A stretch of DNA of 62,011 nt from NCBI GenBank assembly GCA_964549495.1, contig CAZJWJ010000022.1, forward strand, positions 1 to 62,011, in the 5' to 3' direction. Positions 16,354 through 24,874 of the stretch are shown in pieces. A model generated the notes under the pieces. That model did not search any database. It saw nothing but the letters and a program-made list of their open reading frames with translations, and had not been told where the DNA came from. The translations under genes and the position numbers were made by a program. The stretch is from JACKBJ01 sp964549495. GTDB taxonomy: Bacteria; Chloroflexota; Anaerolineae; Epilineales; Epilineaceae. Numbering within the stretch: position 1 is the stretch's first letter; each line of letters starts with the position of its first letter.

Positions 16354-16619
16354 CGGCGGGTCTCCTCGATTTCTCGAATTCGGTTGGATCATGGATGGCC
16401 CGCGTCGCGGCGTAGAAGGCAAACTGGGCGACGCGCAACCGGGCGGATGACGTGGTCATCTGGTCGCCGGCTGGAGCCGGCCGCTTACAAGCTCTATGCC
16501 GGTAGAAGTCAGTCCCGATCTCCTCGGTCGGCACCCGCCCCTGACGCCCGGCCCGGCCTGCGCTAGAATCCGCGCCCGACGAGCCCCGACCGACGGATGC
16601 GCCACGGGACAAGCGACCC
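16354..16619. other. Divergent intergenic region between the surface protein pair and serB
   Basis: 266 bp hold the start regions of two divergent transcription units. I see the Shine-Dalgarno of the surface protein but no confident promoter boxes, hairpin or RNA gene. Confidence 0.5.
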
Positions 16620-17480
16620 ATGCCCGACCTGCCGCCGGCCTGGCCGGTCTCCAAGCTGGTGATCTTCGATTGCGACAGCACGCTGTCGACCATCGAGGGC
16701 ATCGACGAGCTGGCCGAGATGGCCGGCCGGGCCCAGGACGTGGCGGTGATGACCAAGCGCGCCATGGAGGGCGATCTGCCGCTGGAGAGCGTCTACGGCG
16801 AGCGCCTGGTGCTCACGCGGCCCACTCAGGCGCAGGTGCAGGCCATCGCGCGGCGCTATCGCGAGACGGCCATCGCGGACGCGCGGGCGGTCGTCGATGC
16901 GCTGCAAGCCCTGGGCAGCAAGGTCTTCATCGTCTCGGGCGGGCTGATCGAACCAGTGCGCGACTTCGGGCGCTGGTTGGGCCTGCCGCGCGAGCGGATC
17001 TTTGCCGTCTCGATGGCCTATGACCAGCTGGCCGGCCGCTGGTGGCGCTACTGGGCGCGGCACGAGGAGGACGGCCCCGGTGCGCCCTACCTGGCCCTGG
17101 AGCAGAGCGCCCTGGCGGCCAGCGGCGGCAAGCGGGCGGTGATCGACGCCATCCGCCGCCGCCATTCGGGCCGGGCCCTGATGGTCGGCGATGGGCTGTC
17201 GGACCTGGAGGCGGCCGATCGGGTGGATCTCTTCGTGGGCTTCGGGGGCGTGGCGCAGCGCGAGCGGGTGGCCGAGGGTTCGCCGGTCTACATCCGCTCC
17301 GACCGCCTCTCGCCCATCCTGCCCCTGGCCCTGGGCCGGGCCGGCAAGGTCCCGCGCTACGCCTCGCTCTTCTCGGACGGGTTGACCCGCATCCGCCAGG
17401 GCGAGGTCGATTTCCGGCCGCCGGAGCTGCGCCAGTCTTTCTTGGATGCCCTGCGCCGGCCCAAGGCCGATCCCTCGTGA
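16620..17480 (+). CDS. serB: Phosphoserine phosphatase (HAD superfamily)
   Basis: This 286-residue enzyme performs the last step of serine synthesis, hydrolysing phosphoserine. HAD motif I is IFDCDSTLS with nucleophile D17 and acid/base D19. Motif II is the Ser in VFIVSGG, motif III is the Lys in GGKRAV, and motif IV is MVGDGLSDLEA. The cap insert (EGIDELAEMAG, MEGDLPLESVYGERLVL) is of the SerB type. It is longer than the minimal enzyme, with an extra C-terminal helical segment of about 60 residues. Its TGA overlaps the GTG of serA (GTGA), so the two are translationally coupled, which supports the pathway assignment. Confidence 0.92.
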   Translation: MPDLPPAWPVSKLVIFDCDSTLSTIEGIDELAEMAGRAQDVAVMTKRAMEGDLPLESVYGERLVLTRPTQAQVQAIARRYRETAIADARAVVDALQALGSKVFIVSGGLIEPVRDFGRWLGLPRERIFAVSMAYDQLAGRWWRYWARHEEDGPGAPYLALEQSALAASGGKRAVIDAIRRRHSGRALMVGDGLSDLEAADRVDLFVGFGGVAQRERVAEGSPVYIRSDRLSPILPLALGRAGKVPRYASLFSDGLTRIRQGEVDFRPPELRQSFLDALRRPKADPS

Positions 17481-19183
17481 CCGCACCGGAGATCGCGAAC
17501 CCCGACGGCGCTCGCGAGCGACCCCGCTGGCGCGTGCTCGTCGCCGACCACCTGCCGGAGGCCGGCTGGGAGATCCTGCGCGCCGAACCGGGCGTCGAGG
17601 CCATCGGGCCGATCGAGGATCGGGAGGCGCTCGTGGCGGCACTGCCCGAGGCCGACGCCCTGATCACCCGCTCCGCGACGCGCGTCGACCGGGCCCTGCT
17701 CGAGGCGGCACCGCGCTTGCGGGTGCTGGGGCGGGCCGGCCCGGACCTGTCGGGCATCGACCTGGACGCCTGCACCGAGCGCGGCATCCTGGTCCAGTCC
17801 GTGCCGCGGGCCAACCTGCGGGCGGTTGCCGAGCTGGTCTTCGGCTTGCTGCTATCCGCCGCGCGCCAGATCCCGCAGGCGCATGCCGCCATGCTGCGCG
17901 GCGAGTACCCGCGCCACGACATGCTGGGCGTCCAGCTGCACGGCAAGCAGCTGGGCCTCTTGGGCTTCGGGCGGCTGGGCCGCGCGGTGGCGAACCGGGC
18001 GCGGGCCTTCGGGATGCGCGTCTTGGTCTGCGATCCCTTCGTCGAATTGGCCTCGGCGCGCGAGGAGGGGGTCGAGGTCTTGGGCCTGGAGGAGATGCTG
18101 GCGCGCTGCGATGTGCTCTGCCTCTGCACCGCGCTGACCGAGCGGACCCGCGGGCTGATCGACGCCGAGGCCCTGGCGCGGCTGCAGCCGGGCGGCATCC
18201 TGGTCAACTGCGCCCGCCCCGAGCTGTTGGACGAGGCGGCGCTGCTGGCGGCCCTGGACGAGGGCCGGCTGGCCTGGGCGGCGCTGGACCGCTTGCAGGA
18301 GGAGCCGCCATCTGCGAACCCTCCCCTGGTCAGCCACCCCCGCGTCATCGCCCTACCCCATCTGGGTCAGAATACGCGGGAGTCGCAAGCGGCCACCGGC
18401 CGGGCCATCGCCCGCGATGTGCTGGACGCGCTGGCCGGCCGCGATGTCCGTTCCACGGTCAACCTGCCCTTCGAGCCCGACGCGCCCTACCCGGACGCGG
18501 CGCCCTACCTGCGCCTGGCCGAGAAGCTGGGCCGGCTGCAGGGCCAGCTGGCCGAGGCGCCCGTCGAGCGCCTGGAGATCGAAGCCTTGGGCGAGGTCCC
18601 CAGCCGTCAGGTGCGGGCCATCGCGGCCTGCCTGCTGGCCGGCGTGCTCGAGACGCAGGAGCGGCCGAGCGACGTAGACCCGACGCGCGACGCCGACCTG
18701 ACGTACGACACCGACCCAACGCACGACGCCGACCCGCCGCGCATCAACTGGATCTCGGCGCCACCCCTGGCCTGGGAGCGCGGCATTCAGGTGGCCCAGG
18801 CCCGCGACCTGGTGCAGCTGGGCGACTACCCCAACCTCATCGCCTGCCGCCTGAGTTGGCCGGGCGGCTCGCGGACCCTGGCCGGCGCGCTCTTCGCCAA
18901 CGACGAGACGCGCCTGGTGCAGTACGAGGACTTTCGCATCGACGCCCACCCCGAGGGCGAGGTGCTGATCATCGAGAGCGAGGACCAGCCCGGCGTCATC
19001 GGCCAGGTGGGCACGCTGCTGGGCCAGGCCGGGATCAACATCGCCAGCTGGCGCTACGGCCGGCAGCGCGTCGGCGGCCGGGCGCTGTCCTTCATCAACC
19101 TCGACCAGGCCCTGGCTCTCGATCTGCTCGAGCGGCTGAGGCAGTCGCCGGAGATCCATCGGGCGCGGCAGCTGCGGCTCTGA
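17477..19183 (+). CDS. serA: D-3-phosphoglycerate dehydrogenase, long form with ACT domain
   Basis: This 568-residue enzyme oxidises 3-phosphoglycerate with NAD, the first step of serine synthesis. I chose the GTG overlapping the serB stop; the frame is open much further upstream but inside serB. The N-terminal substrate-binding half is followed by a Rossmann domain with GFGRLG (163-168) and D186. Catalytic residues are R247 (NCARPEL), E276 (LQEEPP) and H295 (PHLGQNT). The allosteric intervening domain follows and a C-terminal ACT domain (LIIESEDQPGVIGQVGTLLG) should bind serine. A hexapeptide repeat (about 399-422) is inserted in the intervening domain. The substrate-site loop reads GPDLSGIDLDA rather than the usual GVDNID pattern, so its specificity deserves a check. 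Confidence 0.92.
   Translation: MTAPEIANPDGARERPRWRVLVADHLPEAGWEILRAEPGVEAIGPIEDREALVAALPEADALITRSATRVDRALLEAAPRLRVLGRAGPDLSGIDLDACTERGILVQSVPRANLRAVAELVFGLLLSAARQIPQAHAAMLRGEYPRHDMLGVQLHGKQLGLLGFGRLGRAVANRARAFGMRVLVCDPFVELASAREEGVEVLGLEEMLARCDVLCLCTALTERTRGLIDAEALARLQPGGILVNCARPELLDEAALLAALDEGRLAWAALDRLQEEPPSANPPLVSHPRVIALPHLGQNTRESQAATGRAIARDVLDALAGRDVRSTVNLPFEPDAPYPDAAPYLRLAEKLGRLQGQLAEAPVERLEIEALGEVPSRQVRAIAACLLAGVLETQERPSDVDPTRDADLTYDTDPTHDADPPRINWISAPPLAWERGIQVAQARDLVQLGDYPNLIACRLSWPGGSRTLAGALFANDETRLVQYEDFRIDAHPEGEVLIIESEDQPGVIGQVGTLLGQAGINIASWRYGRQRVGGRALSFINLDQALALDLLERLRQSPEIHRARQLRL
18671..18742 (+). repeat. Four tandem 18-bp units inside serA
   Basis: Four back-to-back imperfect 18-bp units, each starting GAC, encode DVDPTR, DADLTY, DTDPTH and DADPPR. 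They form an acidic Asp-Pro linker between the intervening domain halves. The period keeps the frame, so copy-number change would be tolerated. Confidence 0.85.
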
Positions 19184-19319
19184 TCCGGTCGCGACGCTCG
19201 ATCCTCTCGTCTGTCTCCACGTGGGTGACGAGGGACCGCGTCCGAACGCATGTTCGATCCGCGTAGGCCGATATGCTATGCTGGTTCTGTGGCGATCGAC
19301 GGAATCGGAGGGTGATGGA

Positions 19320-19874
19320 ATGGATTTCGAAACCGAGCGCGAAGAAGCGACGGTCGAAGATCTCTACCGGATCGACGGCAAGGCCGAGTTGGTCGGCGGC
19401 CGTGTGATCCGCGAGCCGCCCACGGGTTTCGGCCCGAACCGCGCTTCCGGCAAGGTCTACGCATTGCTCGATCGATACGAGCGCGAACATGGCGGCGGCG
19501 TCGCCGTGGCCGACAACTGTGCCTTCATCGTCGACCTACCCGATCGCCGATCCTTCAGCCCGGACGCGGCCTGGTTCACCGGGCCGACGACTGGCATGCG
19601 CTTCCTGGAGGGTGCGCCGGATTTCGCCCTTGAGGTCCGCAGTGAAGGGGACTACGGGCCGGCCGCCGAGCGGAGCATGGCCGCCAAGCGCGCCGACTAC
19701 TTCGCGGCCGGCACGCGCGTGGTCTGGGACGTCGATCTCCTGGCCGAGGACGTGGTCCGGGTCTATCGGTCGGACGCCTCGGAAGTGTCGACGATCTACC
19801 GCCGCGGACAGATGGCCGGGGCCGAGCCGGCGGTGCCCGGCTGGCGGGTGGCGGTGGACGACGTACTGGCCTAA
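19320..19874 (+). CDS. Uma2-family (DUF820) PD-(D/E)XK nuclease-like protein
   Basis: This 184-residue protein starts at the ATG at 19320 with GGAGGG upstream. It has the Uma2 signature elements in order: ELVGGRVIREPP at the N-terminus, SFSPDAAWF, FALEVRSEGD with the Glu of the nuclease core, KRADYFAAGTRVVWDVD with the Lys-Tyr helix and strand, and a C-terminal VRVYRSD..VSTIYRRGQ hairpin. The family has a restriction endonuclease-like fold but no settled function, and occurs in many copies in Cyanobacteria, Chloroflexota and Deinococcota. It stands alone between serA and the LVIVD gene. Confidence 0.9.
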   Translation: MDFETEREEATVEDLYRIDGKAELVGGRVIREPPTGFGPNRASGKVYALLDRYEREHGGGVAVADNCAFIVDLPDRRSFSPDAAWFTGPTTGMRFLEGAPDFALEVRSEGDYGPAAERSMAAKRADYFAAGTRVVWDVDLLAEDVVRVYRSDASEVSTIYRRGQMAGAEPAVPGWRVAVDDVLA

Positions 19875-19971
19875 CTTCGACGTAATCTCTGGCGATCCAA
19901 ATGGGCGATCGTCTCGCCTCCCGTCGTCACGAGCGCATCGGCTCGAGCGTATCAGCGAGCAGGAGGATGTC

Positions 19972-21180
19972 ATGCACCGACTCGACAAGCCTGTCGTCAT
20001 CCTGGCGCTGATCCTCGGCTCGACGCTGGTGGCCGTTTCCGGCATCCGGCCGCCGGCTGGAGCCCAGGCCCCGGAGCTGGAGCACCGGATTCTGGCGTCC
20101 ATCGAGCTTCCGCCAGCGGCCTGCTGCCTGGTCGTCGACCGGGGGCTGGCGGTCGTCGGCTACCCCGACCACCTGCAGCTCTTGGATCTGCGCGATCCCT
20201 CGCGGCCGAGGCAGCTGGATGCCATCGCCTTGGATCCGGGATCGCCCTACTCGAGCATGACGCTCGATCGGGGCCGGCTCTACCTCGCCACGCGCGAACG
20301 CGGGCTGCAGATCTACGAGCTGGCGGTGGATGCGCCGGCTCGGCTCCTGGGAGCCTTGCCGGGGCGGCTCGGTGAGGCCAGCGCCATGGATGCGCGCGAC
20401 GGCCGGCTGGCCGCGACCGTCGGCTCCGATCTCTACTCGATCGACGTGTCGCAGCCCGAGGATCCGCGCGAGCAAGATCGATTGGGCCTATTGAAGTCCT
20501 CGAGCGACGTCGAGATCACCGATCGGGGCATCGCGGTGCTGTCTCCTGAAGCCGGCTTGATCCTGGTCGATGCTGCGAACCCGTCCGACCTTCGGCTGCG
20601 CGCTTTCTACTCCCGACTGCTCGGGCAGGTCACCGATCTGGATGTCAGTGGGGCTCTGGCCGTCGTCAGCAGCTTCGAGATCGGCAGCTTCGGTTCGGCG
20701 GTTGCCGGCCAGAGGCCGGCCCCGCATGCCGGGATGCCGCCCTTGCCGATCACCAGCCGGATCGATGTGGTCGACATCGGGGACTTGGACGATCCCCGGC
20801 TCATCGATGAGTTCGAGGTCGGCCTAACGTCCTCGCAAGGCTACCGGTATGTAGGCATCGACGCGGACTGGATTCATTCGGCGGGTCCGGTCTACGTGCC
20901 CGGCGGGTCCGTCTGGGCTTTGGACAGCTACGGGCAAGCTGCGGATGCGGAAGGGTCGCTGGACTTCGTCGCCCGCTTGTACCGTGGCGTCCTGTTCGAC
21001 GACGATGGCCGGCCAGCCGGCCGGTCCCTTGCCGAATTGACGGTAGACCAGGGTCGGATCTATGCCTTGGAGCAGCTGCAGGGCGAGGAACCCGGCTCCA
21101 TGCTCCTCGTTGCGACTGCCCCCTTGCATCTGGCACATCGGCTCTGGCTTCCGAGCATCGGTTCTGGCACGATTCGCTGA
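19972..21180 (+). CDS. Secreted LVIVD-repeat beta-propeller protein
   Basis: This 402-residue protein starts at the ATG at 19972 with AGGAGG six bases upstream. The signal peptide is VVILALILGSTLVAVSG. LVIVD-type blades follow: AVVGYPDHLQLLDLRDPSRP, LYLATRERGLQIYEL, ATVGSDLYSIDVSQPEDPRE, VLSPEAGLILVDAANPSDLR and a longer RIDVVDIGDLDDPRLIDEF blade. The C-terminus ends LAHRLWLPSIGSGTIR, the leucine-proline tail shared by other secreted proteins here. No catalytic residues are seen; a binding or scaffold role outside the cell is likely. It converges with the next gene, with only 5 bp between stops. Confidence 0.82.
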   Translation: MHRLDKPVVILALILGSTLVAVSGIRPPAGAQAPELEHRILASIELPPAACCLVVDRGLAVVGYPDHLQLLDLRDPSRPRQLDAIALDPGSPYSSMTLDRGRLYLATRERGLQIYELAVDAPARLLGALPGRLGEASAMDARDGRLAATVGSDLYSIDVSQPEDPREQDRLGLLKSSSDVEITDRGIAVLSPEAGLILVDAANPSDLRLRAFYSRLLGQVTDLDVSGALAVVSSFEIGSFGSAVAGQRPAPHAGMPPLPITSRIDVVDIGDLDDPRLIDEFEVGLTSSQGYRYVGIDADWIHSAGPVYVPGGSVWALDSYGQAADAEGSLDFVARLYRGVLFDDDGRPAGRSLAELTVDQGRIYALEQLQGEEPGSMLLVATAPLHLAHRLWLPSIGSGTIR

Positions 21181-21185
21181 GCGCG

Positions 21186-22355
21186 CTACCTCGGGTCGCG
21201 AGGAGGGCCAAAGACCTGGACCCATGCCGCTTCCACGGTTCGCGTCACGGGATCGAATCCATCGAAGCTCCAACGCAGTTCGGCCCCCTGGCTGGGGTTC
21301 TGCAAGCCGGGCGCCGTGGGTCGTGCTCGCCAGGTGACGGTGACGCCGTCTTTGGGGAATGCGGTGAGGTACCAGGAAAGGCTCCGCTCGTCCGGATTCC
21401 AGCGTGCTGGCGGCGAGGCGCTGCCCACCACGTAGTCTGAGCCCGGGGCCAGGTGCTCGACCACCTCGATGGCCCGGAGCCGAGGGCTGAAGAAGGCCCC
21501 GTCTCGAATCCGCCCCAAGAGGCGCCAAAGCCCGCCGGTGGGTTCCATGCCGAATGCGTAGCGCGCAGAGCTGGCGACGGCTCGCAGGCAACGGGTGGGA
21601 TAGCAGTCGCGCCCCGCGCATATCGTTGCCACCAGCGTTCCTTGTCCCTTGATCGGTCCGGCTGCACGCTCGGCCTGCGGGCAGCGACCATCTTCGGGCT
21701 CGGCCGCGAAGAGGATGATGATCTCGATGGGCGCAGGCCGCGGGCATTCCGCGATCCGTGCGCGTCGCAGTTGACGTCCACCTTCCTCGAGTGCTGCCGC
21801 GATGTCATGGTCGCCACCGACGCTCAAGCGCCCGATGCCCCGTTGGACATGCGTCGGTGCGTCGGTCCATGGAACCAAGGTGCGCACATCGTGCTTGGCT
21901 TCGATCAGGCTGACGCGCGTCTCATGAGCGTCGGGCAGGTCCATTTGCTGCAGCAAGCGAGTCAGATTCGACTTGATGTCCTGTAGTTCCTGGTCGCCGA
22001 TTCCCTCGGACTGCACCACGACGAAGGTGACATGGAAGGGTGCTGCCAGGCCGGCGCAGACCATCTCGCTATGGACGGTGACTGTGGTGGTCTCCCCGGC
22101 GAGCAGCAGCTCAGGATGGGCCCGCGATCCCGCAGCCGTTACGCAGGGCGCGGTGCAGGTTGGGCCCTGCTGATAGATCTGTTGCGCGGGAGGACTTGCG
22201 CGGACGGGTAGACGCAGCGCGAGTAGTGCGCCCGAGGTAACGGACAGGGCCACGAGGCCGGCGATCGCCAGCCGAAACCAAGGCTCACGACCGCGAGCGG
22301 GGATCATGGGCTGCCGAAGACCAGCACCCAGGCTGTCGAAGATGTCGATTCGCAT
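21186..22355 (-). CDS. Membrane-anchored vWA-like extracellular protein
   Basis: This 389-residue protein has one N-terminal transmembrane or signal helix (WFRLAIAGLVALSVTSGALLAL, about residues 26-47) after a basic cytoplasmic stub, then an extracellular body. The start of the body is Cys-rich (PTCTAPCVT). A vWA-like Rossmann fold is suggested by the alternating hydrophobic strands and helices: PFHVTFVVVQSEG, the helix DIKSNLTRLLQQM, TRVSLIEAKHD, IAAALEEGGRQL and IEIIILFAAEPEDG. A DxSxS metal site is not clear, so it may be degenerate. The C-terminal part is beta-rich. A 30-bp inverted repeat lies just upstream of the start. The function is unknown. Confidence 0.65.
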   Translation of the reverse strand: MRIDIFDSLGAGLRQPMIPARGREPWFRLAIAGLVALSVTSGALLALRLPVRASPPAQQIYQQGPTCTAPCVTAAGSRAHPELLLAGETTTVTVHSEMVCAGLAAPFHVTFVVVQSEGIGDQELQDIKSNLTRLLQQMDLPDAHETRVSLIEAKHDVRTLVPWTDAPTHVQRGIGRLSVGGDHDIAAALEEGGRQLRRARIAECPRPAPIEIIILFAAEPEDGRCPQAERAAGPIKGQGTLVATICAGRDCYPTRCLRAVASSARYAFGMEPTGGLWRLLGRIRDGAFFSPRLRAIEVVEHLAPGSDYVVGSASPPARWNPDERSLSWYLTAFPKDGVTVTWRARPTAPGLQNPSQGAELRWSFDGFDPVTRTVEAAWVQVFGPPRDPR

Positions 22356-22675
22356 ATCGGATCCGTTGGATCGGCACCTAGTGCACCGCCGCAGTGAATC
22401 CTAGGGGAAGCGAGACCGTCGCTGCGCCGCTCCAGCGGCCCGCTGCCCCTAGGATTCACTGCGGCGGTGCACTAGCGAACTAGGGCGAATACTGGCGTCA
22501 AGGGTGAAAACACGTGGCGATGCCGGAAATGGACATCCGATGGCGGAGACACGGAGCGCCCCTCGACGGGGGAAGCCGGTCGAGGGGCGCTCTTGACGCC
22601 ACTGCGTCGCGACGATGTTGCTTGCGAACTGCCATCTGAGGTCGGTCGGGAAGGCTGCCGGCAGGCACCGCTCCG
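22356..22675. other. Intergenic region holding a long inverted repeat
   Basis: This 320-bp stretch between two minus-strand genes holds the 98-bp inverted repeat described separately. The remaining 200 bp next to the protease gene show no gene that I would accept. Confidence 0.6.
22378..22475. repeat. 98-bp element with perfect 30-bp terminal inverted repeats
   Basis: The left arm (22378-22407) starts CTAGTGCACCGCCGC and the right arm (22446-22475) is its exact complement, ending GCACTAG. After one mismatch, pairing continues for 4 more bp, and the loop holds a nested 6-bp hairpin (GCCGCT/AGCGGC). It could be a MITE-like mobile remnant, since CTAG stands at both tips. It could also be a very strong hairpin ending the protease transcript. 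No second copy was seen in this window and no transposase is nearby. Confidence 0.85.
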
Positions 22676-23872
22676 TCAGTCGGGCGGCTGGCTGGCGGCC
22701 AGGATGCCGCGCAATTCGACGTGCTCGCCATCGCGCAGGACGCTGATCCGTACGGCGTCCCCGATGGCGCGGCTGGAGATCCGGCGGTTCAGCTCGGCCA
22801 CGTCGCCGACGCTCCGGCCGTCGACCGCCACGATCAGATCGCCGCCCAAGGTCAGGCCATTGCCCTCGGCGAAGGGCAGGTGGGTATCCCCGGCCCGCAA
22901 GCCCGCCCGCTCGGCCGGCGAGCCTTCGGCCACCGACTGGACCAGCACGCCCTCGTCGGCCGGCAAGGAGAGCATGGTGGCCATGCGCGGGCTCACGTTC
23001 ACACCGCGCGCGCCCAGGTAGGGTCGCTGCACGTAGCCGCGTGCCAAGAGCTCGGGCAGCACGCCGCGCAGGACCTCGACCGGGATGGCGAAGCCGACGC
23101 CGGCGGAATGCCCGCTGGTGGAGAAGATGGCCGACGTGATGCCGACCACCCGGCCGCGCGCGTCCAGCAGCGGACCGCCGGAGTTGCCGGGGTTCAGCGC
23201 GGCATCGGTCTGGATGACCTCGTCGATTGCCGTGCCCCAATCGTCGTCGGCCTTGATGCTGCGTCCCAGGGCGCTCACGTGACCGGCGCTCAGGGTCTGA
23301 TCGAAGCCGAAGGGGCTGCCGATGGTCAGGACCACGGCACCCACGGCCAGGCCCTCGGTCCGGCCCAGGCGGAGGGTCGGCAGCGGCGCCTCCGGCTGGA
23401 CGGAGATCAGCGCCAGGTCGGTGGCCGGGTCGCGACCGACCAGCTCGGCCGCCAGCGCGCGGCCGTCGCCCAGGTGGACCTGGATGCGCCGCGCGCCCTT
23501 GATCACGTGGTGGTTGGTGACGATCAGGCCGTCGTCCGCGATGACGAAGCCCGAGCCATTGCCCTGCTGGTTCAGCACGCCGCGCGTGACGTCCACGCGC
23601 ACCACGGCCGGCGCGGCCGCTTGGTAGATCTCGGCGATGCTCGGCAGCGCGCCCTCGGGCGGTGCCGGCGCCTCGATCGAGGTGCCGGGCCCGAGACCGG
23701 GGCCCACCAAGGGCCGCAGGGGGCTGCCCAGCCCCGGCAAGAGGACGAGGATGGTCAGGAGGGTGACCAGGCTGGAGGCCACGGCCACCAGGATCGTGCC
23801 GGCCCGGAAGCCGACATGCTCGGGAGGATGCTCCCATGTGCGCCCGCGAGGGGCGCCTGCATCGTGCAACAT
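22676..23872 (-). CDS. HtrA-type membrane-anchored serine protease, copy 1
   Basis: This 398-residue protease of family S1C has one N-terminal transmembrane anchor (TILVAVASSLVTLLTILVLL, about 26-45), which places the rest outside the membrane. The trypsin-like domain carries H122 (VTNHHVI), D152 (DPATDLALI) and S231 (NPGNSGGPLL). A PDZ domain spans about 280-392 (VLVQSVAEGSPAERAGLRAG). It should degrade or hold misfolded envelope proteins. It is nearly the same length as, and alignable end to end with, the second copy beyond hpt, and both share an identical 24-bp segment just before the start codon. Four 15-bp repeats lie about 90-150 bp upstream of the start. Confidence 0.94.
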   Translation of the reverse strand: MLHDAGAPRGRTWEHPPEHVGFRAGTILVAVASSLVTLLTILVLLPGLGSPLRPLVGPGLGPGTSIEAPAPPEGALPSIAEIYQAAAPAVVRVDVTRGVLNQQGNGSGFVIADDGLIVTNHHVIKGARRIQVHLGDGRALAAELVGRDPATDLALISVQPEAPLPTLRLGRTEGLAVGAVVLTIGSPFGFDQTLSAGHVSALGRSIKADDDWGTAIDEVIQTDAALNPGNSGGPLLDARGRVVGITSAIFSTSGHSAGVGFAIPVEVLRGVLPELLARGYVQRPYLGARGVNVSPRMATMLSLPADEGVLVQSVAEGSPAERAGLRAGDTHLPFAEGNGLTLGGDLIVAVDGRSVGDVAELNRRISSRAIGDAVRISVLRDGEHVELRGILAASQPPD

Positions 23873-23896
23873 CTGCCTGCCCCTTTCAACGATACG
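23873..23896 (-). promoter_or_regulatory. 5' leader segment identical in front of both htrA copies
   Basis: The 24 bases directly before the start codon are identical in front of the second htrA gene (26072-26095). They include AAAGGGG, which serves as ribosome binding site. The identity stops beyond this point, so the duplication border or a conserved translation element lies here. Confidence 0.6.
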
Positions 23897-24250
23897 GACG
23901 TCTGCGCCGGCCGCAGCCGACCGAGACGTCTTGCGGCCCCGCTGGCCGCTTCATCACTGGACTGTGTTCAACTCGACCGGGTTCAACTCGACTGTGTTCA
24001 ACTCGACTGGGTTCAACGATCCGTTACATGCAGGGCTTCTGCTGGTTGGGACGGGCCAAGGGGGTGCATCGTTACACCCGATCGGAGCTCCTCTTCGCCG
24101 GCCGGCCCGCTCCATGCCCGTCCTACGGCCGTCACCCTGTGCCCAAGATATGGCAGGAAGAGGGCCTGGCGCGCTGTGAAGCGGCTCACATCCGGAGGGT
24201 GGCATCGACGGTGGGCGGGCCGCCAGCGGGTTGGGCCCAGCCCGAGGCGA
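23897..24250. other. Upstream region of htrA copy 1
   Basis: These 354 bp between the first protease gene and hpt hold the 15-bp repeat cluster at 23961-24020. The rest has no supported gene, RNA or hairpin. A promoter for the protease should lie here, but I cannot point to convincing boxes. Confidence 0.5.
23961..24020 (-). repeat. Four tandem 15-bp units with GTTGAAC core
   Basis: On the minus strand the heptamer GTTGAAC occurs four times at an exact 15-bp spacing, with alternating ACAGTCGA-like and CCAGTCGA-like spacers. It lies about 90-150 bp upstream of the htrA start codon. Head-to-tail repeats in this place could be binding sites for an activator with direct-repeat recognition, or simply a minisatellite. 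Confidence 0.75.
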
Positions 24251-24799
24251 TCAGCCTTCGCCAGCCTGCATCGTCTCGTCGAAGACGCCGATGTAGGGCA
24301 GGGTCCGCCAGCGATCGTCGAGGTCGAGCCCGTAGCCGATGACCCATACGTCGGGGATGTCGAAGCCGACATAATCTACCGGCACCTCGACCTCGTGCCG
24401 GTCGCGCTTGCGCAGCAGGCTGCAGACCCGCAGCGAGGCCGGCTTGCGCGAGCCGAAGCTGCGCAGGAGGTAGTCGATGGTGTGACCGGTATCGACGATG
24501 TCCTCGACGATGATCACGTGCTTGCCGACGATGTCGGCCCGCAGGTCCATGATCAGCCGCACCGCACCCGATCGCTCGGTACCCTGGTAGCTCGACAGGG
24601 CGATGAAGTCGACCCGGTTGGGGACGTTCAGCTGCCGGCAGAGGTCGGCAAGGAAGAGGAAGGAGCCGCGCAGCACGCCGATCAGGATGATCTCGTCACA
24701 ACCTGCGTAATCCCGGTCGATCTGCGCGGCCAGCACCTCGAGGCGGGCGCGGATGGCGCCCTCGGCGATGAGGGCCGGCGGCTCGGGCTGATGGGGCAT
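24251..24799 (-). CDS. hpt: Hypoxanthine phosphoribosyltransferase
   Basis: This 182-residue purine salvage enzyme converts hypoxanthine and guanine with PRPP to IMP and GMP. The PRPP-binding motif is VIIVEDIVDTGHT, and the flexible loop region has the conserved Ser-Tyr (ALSSYQGTERSG). The early strand EIILIGVLRGSFLFLADL is typical of HPRT. The C-terminal end DVWVIGYGLDLDDRWRTLPY contains the family's GYGLDxDxxxR signature. I chose the ATG at 24797-24799; the frame opens at 24850 but those residues look non-conserved. It sits between two htrA copies on the same strand. Confidence 0.96.
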   Translation of the reverse strand: MPHQPEPPALIAEGAIRARLEVLAAQIDRDYAGCDEIILIGVLRGSFLFLADLCRQLNVPNRVDFIALSSYQGTERSGAVRLIMDLRADIVGKHVIIVEDIVDTGHTIDYLLRSFGSRKPASLRVCSLLRKRDRHEVEVPVDYVGFDIPDVWVIGYGLDLDDRWRTLPYIGVFDETMQAGEG

Positions 24800-24874
24800 G
24801 GCGCGGGCTCCGGCGGCTGCGGGATCGGGTCGGTCGGGGCCGGGTACCATACACCGCGGCGCCGCGCGGGGCCA

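Noticed and set aside
17042..17476. Upstream extension of serA
   Set aside because: The frame is open but overlaps serB coding sequence. The GTG overlapping the serB stop is the natural start.
22378..22475. Complete insertion sequence
   Set aside because: The inverted repeats enclose only 38 bp, with no transposase and no visible target duplication.
23961..24020. CRISPR array
   Set aside because: The units are 15 bp, contiguous and have no unique spacers; no cas genes are present.
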